6,650 nt of DNA, taken from contig JAHRVS010000012.1 in the NCBI GenBank assembly GCA_019090565.1, positions 1 to 6,650 of the forward strand, in the 5' to 3' direction. Below the pieces are notes generated by a model that was given only the letters and a program-made list of their open reading frames with translations, did no database searches and was not told where the DNA came from. This stretch comes from Gammaproteobacteria bacterium (GTDB taxonomy: Bacteria; Pseudomonadota; Gammaproteobacteria; Pseudomonadales; UBA3067). Below are positions 5,731 through 6,650 of the stretch, piece by piece. How positions within the stretch are numbered: position 1 is the first letter of the stretch; each line of letters starts with the position of its first letter. The position numbers and the translations under genes are program-made.

Positions 5731-6061
5731 GTAACGAGAGGAGCCCTTGAACTAGGGTTTTCTGAGTGGCATACAGTTTATTGGAAGCTCTGACTAATCT
5801 AGACAACGACTATCGCGGGAATCCATAAGCAATGCAGAAGACTCCATCCAACGATAAGGGTTAACTGAAATCTGCTACGAGATACTGGCAAAACCAAAAA
5901 GTCAGTAACACTCGACAGAAGGGTTTATTAGTCTTTTATCAAAAACTAGCCCAGTACGTGAAGATAATGCAACGATGATTGTATATCTATCGATGATGCG
6001 TAACCAAAACAACCCTCAATCTACGCGTTCTACTCAAAACATATGAATTCTTGCTTCGATT
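5731..6061. other. Non-coding stretch without a recognisable gene
   Basis: No ORF with a plausible start or ribosome site on the plus strand; all three plus frames are broken by several stops. A stretch encoding VAYSLLEALTNLDNDYRGNP (third frame) and the following LKSATRYWQNQKV look faintly protein-like, separated by stops, but I cannot name a family. CGATGAT occurs at 5973-5979 and 5991-5997. No iteron array, DnaA-box cluster, tRNA or terminator was found. It may be decayed coding DNA adjoining the IS relic. Confidence 0.5.
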
Positions 6062-6595
6062 ATGGAAAGAGCCTGTTTAAATCGACGCACAACGAGAAAC
6101 AGTAGCTTAAGCGTTAAACCAGATGTAGAGCTGGCAGCAATCAAGAACGATGATACATTCGCTGAATTGACCCCAAAATAAAATTCGGGAGCACACAAAA
6201 GAGGCAAAATGAAATTCAGTTAAAATCTTTGTGTGTGGATTCCGCTAGGGGAGGGCTGTTCACCTTAAACATTTTTTTTAAGGTAACGCATGGGCGAGCC
6301 ATGCTGAGAAACTTGGCCGGCACAAACTATACCTGTAGCGAATACAATGCGTGGGTATTCATAATAATCAACCTCGTTTGGTGTACCAGTAGCATTTGTC
6401 TAGCTACACAGAAAAAACCTTCATCTATCTGCATCGAAATATCTCAGTGCAACTGGCCAAGTTAATTGTTGCTTAACGATATTCACCGGCGCTTTCAAAA
6501 ACACGAGATTAAAATCCATCGATAGCAAAGGGCATTAGATGGAAAGCTAACCTTCCGAAGTGTTTTGATATGTTGTGTTTATCGCACAGCTTTGG
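6062..6595 (+). pseudogene. Decayed IS3-family transposase (orfA/orfB) relic
   Basis: Pieces of an IS3-family transposase appear in the right order on the plus strand but in different frames. From ATG 6062 the reading NRRTTRNSS...VELAAIKNDDTFAEL (to about 6170) resembles the OrfA start of RRNxS..FKAKVALxAIKGDKTLAEL type. After TAA at 6179 another frame continues KFGSTQKRQNEIQL and DSARGGLF, like FGVHPNQIxxWKKQLL. OrfB pieces follow: NLVWCT (6373-6387; IS3 NQVWxTDITYI, with the first DDE Asp gone), FIYL (6420-6431), FTGAF (about 6479-6493), then FQKHEIKI (6493-6516) shifting frame to SIDSKGH-stop-ME (6515-6544), matching IKISMDSKGRWMDN with two G-to-A changes (Arg to His, Trp to stop). FIAQLW (6578-6595) resembles FIERLW. 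Spacing is shorter than in an intact element, so internal deletions are likely. Inactive. Terminal repeats were not found. Moderate certainty: based on remembered family motifs. Confidence 0.62.
6262..6304. repeat. Two adjacent short hairpins inside the IS relic
   Basis: ACCTTAAA (6262-6269) pairs with TTTAAGGT (6277-6284) over a 7-base loop, and GCATGG (6288-6293) pairs with CCATGC (6299-6304) over GCGAG. Neither is followed by a T-run, so terminator function is not supported. They may be leftovers of the element or chance. Confidence 0.3.
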
Positions 6596-6650
6596 TGCAG
6601 GAAAAAGGATAACGAAAGAGATATGATTATGTAGCTCAGGTAAATTCGAG

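Noticed and set aside
6232..6240. Possible DnaA box (TGTGGATTC)
   Set aside because: Two mismatches at the conserved end, single copy, and it lies inside the IS relic; no cluster or AT-rich iterons to support an origin.
6354..6366. GGTATTCATAATA, a 13-base exact match to the abiEi operator
   Set aside because: Only one half-site is complete (AATAAT instead of AATACC), and a chance 13-mer match is expected about once in a window this size.
6229..6465. 78-codon plus-strand ORF starting at TTG
   Set aside because: No ribosome site, Cys/Trp-rich odd composition, and its two ends fit pieces of the IS3 transposase relic (DSARGGLF and NLVWCT) in one of its shifted frames, so it is not treated as a gene.

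Overview
The window looks like part of the backbone of a low-copy plasmid, or an integrative/conjugative element, from a Gram-negative bacterium, most likely a gammaproteobacterium. That placement is inference. It rests on the gene families present (ParA/ParB partition, AbiE toxin-antitoxin, a DUF3991/Toprim mobilization-associated protein), on sigma70-like promoters and on the coding style. No replication initiator or rRNA/tRNA gene is visible, so host and replicon type cannot be fixed from this window.

Layout. (1) 1-767, plus strand: the 3' part of a DUF3991/Toprim-type protein whose start lies left of the window. (2) 768-1048: a short convergent intergenic gap. (3) 1049-2712, minus strand: a complete type IV toxin-antitoxin operon, antitoxin abiEi then nucleotidyltransferase toxin abiEii, with a 4-bp ATGA overlap. 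Its control region (about 2695-2811) is densely palindromic: three inverted repeats have centres exactly 36 bp apart, one lies over the abiEi start codon, and the best promoter predicts a leaderless mRNA. (4) 2989-5542, minus strand: a three-gene partition operon, parA - parB - a small protein that looks like two tandem ribbon-helix-helix units. parB and the third gene overlap by GTGA. An identical 21-bp palindrome, TTTGTCCGG-nnn-CCGGACAAA, occurs upstream of parA and again between parA and parB; it is the best candidate for parS and/or the operator. (5) 5683-6061: no gene found, a few short repeats. (6) 6062 to about 6600, plus strand: a heavily decayed relic of an IS3-family transposase, recognisable only by joining pieces from different reading frames.

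How the parts fit. parA/parB with its sites would segregate the replicon. AbiE would give phage abortive infection and, as a toxin-antitoxin pair, help retain the replicon. The DUF3991/Toprim protein belongs to a group usually found beside relaxase and plasmid-transfer genes. The least familiar points are the double-RHH third partition gene, the paired GTCCGG palindromes and the evenly spaced abiE operator. No clearly new defence or enzymatic system is visible.
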